Positions 47,636 through 52,928 of a DNA stretch of 52,928 bases are shown here, piece by piece; position 1 is the stretch's first letter; each line of letters begins with the position of its first letter. The stretch spans positions 1-52,928 of the forward strand of contig NZ_FWXJ01000017.1 in NCBI RefSeq assembly GCF_900176405.1, written 5' to 3'. The DNA comes from Polynucleobacter kasalickyi (GTDB lineage Bacteria > Pseudomonadota > Gammaproteobacteria > Burkholderiales > Burkholderiaceae). The position numbers were made by a program, and so were the translations under genes. The notes beneath the pieces were generated by a model that saw only the letters and a program-made list of their open reading frames with translations, was not told the DNA's origin and did not search any database.

Positions 47636-47994
47636 TTAATGGTTAAGTTAACGCCACCCTGCTTTGATATATGTCTTGAAACTGCCGTAAAAAACTCTTC
47701 ATTTGTTTTCGTATCAAGCCATAATGGCGATGCTTTGGTCCCTGCCCAACGAAAATGATAACCACCTTCTTTTGCGGCAAGCCATAGTTCGTGCAAAGGA
47801 GTTTGTAGATTAATTACAATAACGGTATTATTGGGAAACTTTATATTGAGAACGTTGCTACCTTGTCTTTCCGTATCAACGTCAAAATCTGTAGTTTCAA
47901 AAAGTTTTTCTAAGGCCTGCTCGACTTTATCGATAGCTAAGTTGGCGAATTCTTTAAATTCGGAATCTTCAATTTTTTCTATTGGGTTTTGCAT
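47632..47994 (-). CDS. cyaY: Iron donor protein CyaY (frataxin)
   Basis: CyaY binds iron and modulates iron-sulfur cluster assembly by IscS. The 120 residues show the acidic N-terminal helix (IEDSEFKEFANLAIDKVEQALEKL in pieces), VLNIKFPNNTVIVINLQTPLHELWLAAK, then GYHFRWAG and a DTKTNEEFF end. I start at ATG 47994; an in-frame GTG at 48039 is less family-like. It is divergent from lptM-lysA (55 bases), the standard neighbourhood. Confidence 0.95.
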   Translation of the reverse strand: MQNPIEKIEDSEFKEFANLAIDKVEQALEKLFETTDFDVDTERQGSNVLNIKFPNNTVIVINLQTPLHELWLAAKEGGYHFRWAGTKASPLWLDTKTNEEFFTAVSRHISKQGGVNLTIN

Positions 47995-48049
47995 GATATA
48001 TTCAGTCAGCCTTATGTTGTTTTTGCTTTGAATTTCCACTTGATGAATA

Positions 48050-48313
48050 ATGAAATATTCCTTTAAATCCTATTGTAGTTATTTTTTATTCTTTTTTCTT
48101 TGCGCCTGTGGTGTTAAGGGCCCTCTTTTTTTACCGCCGCCCAGTCCAATGCCTACCAAACCAAGCGCAGAGGAGCCTGTTGGGAAACTTTATCCGATAG
48201 AAAAAGTGACTTCAAACCAGTCAGCTCCTAAATCTGCAGGCAGCAACGATTCAAAACCCACTTCGATTCCGTCAGATAATATGACGACTTTTAGCCCAAC
48301 TATTAAAAATTAA
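48050..48313 (+). CDS. lptM: LPS-assembly lipoprotein LptM (YifL-like)
   Basis: LptM is a small outer-membrane lipoprotein that assists oxidative maturation of the LptD/LptE complex. The 87 residues have a short signal with lipobox LCAC and the family motif CGVKGPLFLPPP directly after the lipid Cys, followed by a low-complexity Ser/Pro/Lys tail. It lies four bases before lysA and divergent from cyaY, as in E. coli and many betaproteobacteria. Confidence 0.9.
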   Translation: MKYSFKSYCSYFLFFFLCACGVKGPLFLPPPSPMPTKPSAEEPVGKLYPIEKVTSNQSAPKSAGSNDSKPTSIPSDNMTTFSPTIKN

Positions 48314-48316
48314 TTT

Positions 48317-49600
48317 ATGTCTTCACTTCCCCAATTAATCGGTTTCACAGAGCAACATGGCCAATGGTTTGCAGAGAACGTATCTCTTCAGGCGATTGCA
48401 AATGAATTTGGTACTCCTTGTTATGTCTATTCAAAAAAAGCTCTCACGCATGCATTTTCTGCGTACGATAAAGCTTGTTATAGAAAAGATGGGACGCGGC
48501 GTGCACGCGTTCACTTTGCAATGAAAGCAAATAGCAATCTAGCAATCTTGAATATTTTTTCTAAATTAGGCACTGGGTTTGATTTAGTGAGTGGTGGCGA
48601 ACTAACACGTGTGTTAGCGGCTGGTGGTAAAGCTTCTGATTGTGTTTTTTCTGGCGTTGGTAAATCACGGGCCGAGATTACTCTTGCCTTGAAAGCTGGT
48701 GTGAAATGTTTTAATGTTGAATCGATTCCCGAGCTTGAGCGAATCAATGAAATTGCGGGTAGTCTTCAGTTAAAGGCGCCAATTTCATTGCGCGTAAATC
48801 CCGATGTCGATGCGAAAACGCATCCGTACATTTCAACGGGCTTAAAAGACAATAAGTTTGGCATCTCTTTCGGGGATGTTATTCATACTTATCAAGTGGC
48901 TCATCAAATGCCAAACATTCAAATCCTTGGGATTGATTGCCACATTGGTTCTCAAATTTTAGATATTAGTCCGTTCTTAGATGCCCTTGATCGAGTGTTA
49001 TCCTTAATTAGTGAACTCGAATCACTTGGTATTACTATTCATCACTTAGATATAGGTGGCGGTCTTGGAATTGATTATGGTGGAGATACTCCTCCAGATA
49101 TCACCTATTTCGCCAATACTTTATTGGATCATATTGAGTCAAAAGGTTTTCAACAATTGGAAGTTATCTTTGAACCTGGTAGATCTTTGGTTGGTAATGC
49201 TGGGGTGCTACTTACTTTAGTCGAGTATTTAAAACCCGGTGAAACCAAAAACTTTTGTATTGTTGATGCGGCAATGAATGACCTAATGCGTCCATCAATG
49301 TACGAAGCCTATCATGCGATTGTTCCTGTCCAGTCAACCCATGTCGAACCCACTTTGTATGACGTTGTAGGACCCGTTTGTGAAACGGGTGATTGGCTTG
49401 GTCGTGATAGGACTTTAGCAATTCAACCTGGTGATGTTTTAGCAATTTTATCCGCTGGAGCATATGGTTTTAGCATGTCCTCTAACTACAATACGCGCCC
49501 AAGGGCTGCTGAAATTTTAGTAGATGGCTCTTTGGTACATGTCGTGAGGGAGCGCGAAACCTTTGAACAATTACTGCAAGGTGAAAAAACCCTCTCATAA
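48317..49600 (+). CDS. lysA: Diaminopimelate decarboxylase
   Basis: LysA decarboxylates meso-diaminopimelate to lysine with PLP. The 427 residues show the PLP lysine in HFAMKANSN (about 68-76), GFDLVSGGEL (about 87-96), CHIGSQI (about 212-218), LDIGGGLGI (about 237-245), EPGRSLVGNAG, and the C-terminal CETGDWLG and SAGAYGFSMSSNYN. Its start is four bases after the lptM stop, suggesting an operon. Confidence 0.97.
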   Translation: MSSLPQLIGFTEQHGQWFAENVSLQAIANEFGTPCYVYSKKALTHAFSAYDKACYRKDGTRRARVHFAMKANSNLAILNIFSKLGTGFDLVSGGELTRVLAAGGKASDCVFSGVGKSRAEITLALKAGVKCFNVESIPELERINEIAGSLQLKAPISLRVNPDVDAKTHPYISTGLKDNKFGISFGDVIHTYQVAHQMPNIQILGIDCHIGSQILDISPFLDALDRVLSLISELESLGITIHHLDIGGGLGIDYGGDTPPDITYFANTLLDHIESKGFQQLEVIFEPGRSLVGNAGVLLTLVEYLKPGETKNFCIVDAAMNDLMRPSMYEAYHAIVPVQSTHVEPTLYDVVGPVCETGDWLGRDRTLAIQPGDVLAILSAGAYGFSMSSNYNTRPRAAEILVDGSLVHVVRERETFEQLLQGEKTLS

Positions 49601-49732
49601 TCGCTTTAAGTTCTTAATAATTAAAGATTTTTTGGTTTTAAAACCTCTATTGAATAGCGTCGTTTAAGGTTCAGTTTTTTCTCTAGTTTTTGTCCCAAAT
49701 AATTGGTTTTACTTTTCATTTTTATCAGACGT

Positions 49733-49768
49733 AAAAAAACCTCCAGTTGACAACTTGGAGGTTTTTTT
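49733..49768. terminator. Bidirectional terminator between lysA and cytochrome c4
   Basis: AAAAAAACCTCCA and TGGAGGTTTTTTT are perfect 13-base inverted arms with a short loop. A T-run follows the stem on both strands, so it can end both the lysA (+) and the cytochrome c4 (-) transcript. Confidence 0.92.
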
Positions 49769-49787
49769 ATTGAAGCTTACCGCTGAA

Positions 49788-50480
49788 TTAATGCAAGCCA
49801 GCGATATAGTCTGCGACTGCTTTTAATTCTGTATCTGAAAGTTTGGCTGCAATCATATTCATTTGTACATTTTTACGGGCGCCAGATCTAAATGAAATCA
49901 ATTGCGTCTCTGTATACTCAGCCCATTGTCCGCCAACCCGCGGGAATTGAACTGGCACACCAGCGCCTGCTGGGCCGTGGCATGATGCACAAGCAGGAAC
50001 GTTTTTAGCAGCAATACCGCCACGATAGATGCTTTGACCTAATTCAATCGTTTCTTTAATTTTTGCTGTTCCTGGTTTAGCCACTTGTTTATTTAAGTAT
50101 GCAGAGATATTGGCCATATCTGTTTCTTGTAACATAGCAGACATTCCCATCATGACTGGGTTTGCGCGTTCTCCTGCTTTAAAGTGTTTTAACTGCATGC
50201 TGACATATCCAGCATGTTGGCCTGCTAATTTTGGCCATGCGCCTGAAGCACTATTACCATTTGGTCCATGGCAACCTACGCAAGCTGTGATTCCTTTGCT
50301 AGCATCTCCGTTAGAATAGAGTGCTTCACCTGCTTTAATATCAATTTTTTGCGGTGCGGAAGGCTCATTTGCATTTGCTAGGTTCGAGATGCAAATACTT
50401 GCGGCTAAAGACGCTAACGCAGTTGATACAACAGCATATCTGAGGCTAGATGAAAGTTTTTTTAAGGTAATGGCTTGCAT
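49788..50480 (-). CDS. Dihaem cytochrome c4
   Basis: Cytochrome c4 is a two-heme periplasmic electron carrier between bc1 and terminal oxidases. The 230 residues have a signal peptide (about 13-37, ending NLANANE), then two homologous c-type domains with CVGCHG (about 67-72) and CASCHG (about 163-168) and Met ligands further on (MMGMSAM; MNMIAAKL). It is divergent from engB; petABC at 1787-4610 encodes its likely electron donor. Confidence 0.95.
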   Translation of the reverse strand: MQAITLKKLSSSLRYAVVSTALASLAASICISNLANANEPSAPQKIDIKAGEALYSNGDASKGITACVGCHGPNGNSASGAWPKLAGQHAGYVSMQLKHFKAGERANPVMMGMSAMLQETDMANISAYLNKQVAKPGTAKIKETIELGQSIYRGGIAAKNVPACASCHGPAGAGVPVQFPRVGGQWAEYTETQLISFRSGARKNVQMNMIAAKLSDTELKAVADYIAGLH

Positions 50481-50552
50481 TTATTAGTTTCCCAAGTAAT
50501 TGAGTTAATTTTATCTTTGTAATTTTACAATACCTTCATAAAATGGATCATT

Positions 50553-51203
50553 ATGTCAAAAATTCAACAAGCTAAGTTTTTTGTTACGGTAAATCACTTA
50601 GTTGATTTACCCAAAGATCCGATCCCTGAAATCGCATTTGCAGGTCGTTCAAATGCAGGTAAATCCACAGCGATTAATTTATTGTGTAATCAAAAAAGAT
50701 TAGCTTTTTCCAGTAAGACGCCTGGACGAACTCAACATATTAATTATTTCTGTATTCCCGATAAAGATGAGACCCTACTTGGTCATTTAGTTGATTTACC
50801 GGGTTACGGGTATGCACAGGTTGATTTTAAAATAAAAGCGCACTGGGAAAAACTATTAAGTTCGTATTTACAAGAACGCGCCCAATTAAAGGGCATGGTT
50901 CTTATCGTTGATTCTCGTCGTGGTTTGACAGATCTTGATCGTAATATGCTTGAATGGTTTTGTCCTACAGGTAAACCTGTACATATTCTTGTTACTAAAG
51001 CTGATAAATTAAATCAATCAGATAAAGCACTAGTTTTAAAGTCTGTCCGTGATGAACTAAAATTATTAAATTCAACGAAACCCAAGTTTGGTACCTTAAC
51101 TGCACAGTTGTTTTCTAGTATTAAACGCATTGGGATTGAAGAGGCAGATGATTTGGTTTGTAAATGGCTGGGTTTATCTGACGATTCCAACATAAGTATT
51201 TAA
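50553..51203 (+). CDS. engB: Ribosome-assembly GTPase EngB (YihA/YsxC)
   Basis: EngB is an essential GTPase in 50S subunit assembly. The 216 residues show G1 GRSNAGKST (about 31-39), the G2 Thr in [10 protein letters not shown] (about 56-65), G3 DLPGYGYA (about 79-86) and G4 TKADKLN (about 146-152). It is 15 bases before hemB on the same strand. Confidence 0.96.
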   Translation: MSKIQQAKFFVTVNHLVDLPKDPIPEIAFAGRSNAGKSTAINLLCNQKRLAFSSKTPGRTQHINYFCIPDKDETLLGHLVDLPGYGYAQVDFKIKAHWEKLLSSYLQERAQLKGMVLIVDSRRGLTDLDRNMLEWFCPTGKPVHILVTKADKLNQSDKALVLKSVRDELKLLNSTKPKFGTLTAQLFSSIKRIGIEEADDLVCKWLGLSDDSNISI

Positions 51204-51212
51204 CTTTGCTAG

Positions 51213-52241
<1,029 letters not shown>

Positions 52242-52839
52242 TTCTTAATCTCTATTCATTAATTTCTATCAGTTAGGTAATGTGAGTGCTATCACTCTGC
52301 ATGGTTTTGGCATTATGAATTGCTGACTTGTTGCAATGACTGACTTTGAACATCTTATGGTTCATTTGTCACCAGCATGCTATCTATATAGATTCGGAAG
52401 AAACATCTGAGATAGTTTTAAGCAGAGATTAGTCGCTGTAGTTGTAGCCCTTTGATAAAGTAAGCGAAGTCGGGCTATTCGTAAACAAATCTTATCCTCA
52501 GCCTACATGAAGTCCTTACTGAGTCAAAACGGAATCCTTACGTAGGTCTTACATACATCACACCTTGTTGAAGGAATGTGAACACCTTGTTTTTGTCGTG
52601 TTTTATTATTTCAAAAAGATATTGACGGCGTCAATGCGCTCGAAAATACAAAGTCAATGTTGGTTATAACGGTATCTAAAATGACCTCTAACAAGATAAT
52701 CTCAAATTTTGCCAACTGCTTACCATTGGTTGGAAAGATTAATTTCCTAAAAAAACACCTCCCCACAAAGAGAAGTCTAAGTGATAGCTAGAAGATAGGA
52801 AGTAGAAATAGGAGTAATAAAGTAAAAACCCCACAAAGC
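52242..52839. other. About 600 bases without a recognisable gene
   Basis: Between hemB and the 5S terminator no frame longer than a few dozen codons looks coding. A weak hairpin, GAGTG-CTAT-CACTC, occurs about 40 bases past hemB (52286-52299 approx.) without a strong T-run; it could end hemB transcription. TAGCCC and GGGCTA form a short inverted pair near 52446-52480. The sequence may be decayed coding DNA. Confidence 0.5.
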
Positions 52840-52870
52840 AAAAAACCCAGATCGTTAGATCTGGGTTTTT
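52840..52870 (-). terminator. Terminator of the rRNA operon
   Basis: AAAAACCCAGATC (52841-52853) and GATCTGGGTTTTT (52858-52870) pair perfectly over 13 bases around a four-base loop. On the minus strand the stem is followed by Ts. It lies eight bases after the 5S rRNA 3' end. Confidence 0.93.
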
Positions 52871-52878
52871 CTTAAAGG

Positions 52879-52928
52879 TGCCTGGCAATTACCTACTTTC
52901 ACACGGGTAATCCGCACTATCATCGGCG
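52879..52928 (-). rRNA. rrf: 5S ribosomal RNA, 3' end (partial)
   Basis: The reverse complement ends in the conserved bacterial 5S tail: GATAGTGCGGATTACCC, GTGTGAAAGTAGG and TGCCAGGCA. About 50 of the expected 115-120 bases are visible; the rest lies beyond the right edge, with 23S and 16S presumably further on. The exact 3' end may differ by one or two bases. Confidence 0.95.

Overview
The window is an AT-rich (by eye roughly 40% GC, not computed) stretch of a betaproteobacterial chromosome. Gene content and order fit Burkholderiales, most likely Polynucleobacter or a near relative. The evidence is the sspB-sspA-petCBA block, the order mlaFED-mlaA-mlaC-mlaB-ABC-ibaG-murA-hisGD...hisBHAFIE-HIT-tatABC, the short HisG, the cytochrome c4-engB-hemB block and the low GC. 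The genus is an inference; no database search was possible.

Layout. 1-523 holds no convincing gene, only short direct repeats. A tRNA-Thr(UGU) with its terminator follows on the minus strand. 666-4610 (minus) carries the bc1 complex genes petA-petB-petC, then sspA and sspB. mscL (+), a Nif3-like protein (-) and a membrane-anchored DegS/DegQ-type protease (+) come next. 7290-8802 is an accessory island: a Fic-domain regulator-like gene whose catalytic His is replaced by Gln, preceded by two strong inverted repeats. bioA-bioF-bioD (+) are overlapping genes for three late biotin steps. A TPR/GT41 glycosyltransferase and a trimeric porin follow (-). 15993-26783 is the long minus-strand tat/HIT/his/murA/ibaG block; hisC alone is inverted in place. 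26833-32372 is an export ATPase/permease pair and the complete Mla phospholipid-transport operon. Then come a cyclase-family hydrolase, gltB-gltD, an IS200-like (RAYT) protein with all catalytic residues replaced, next to a REP-like repeat, and ponA. 42946-47635 (+) carries a reduced PilP/PilQ-like pair, aroK, aroB and dgt. The right end has cyaY (-), lptM-lysA (+), cytochrome c4 (-) and engB-hemB (+), then about 600 bases without a gene, and the terminator and 3' end of a 5S rRNA entering on the minus strand, so an rRNA operon lies just beyond the edge.

How the genes work together. Most are housekeeping: respiration (bc1, c4), histidine, biotin, lysine, shikimate and heme synthesis, ammonia assimilation (GOGAT), and envelope building and upkeep (murA, ponA, Mla, lptM, porin, MscL, Tat). 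The unusual items are few. They are the His-less Fic protein with its palindromic operator pair, the catalytically dead RAYT beside its repeat, the two-gene secretin module left where a full pilMNOPQ operon normally sits, the inverted hisC, the GT41 gene next to the porin, an elaborate hairpin downstream of gltD, and repeated TTGA start/stop overlaps.
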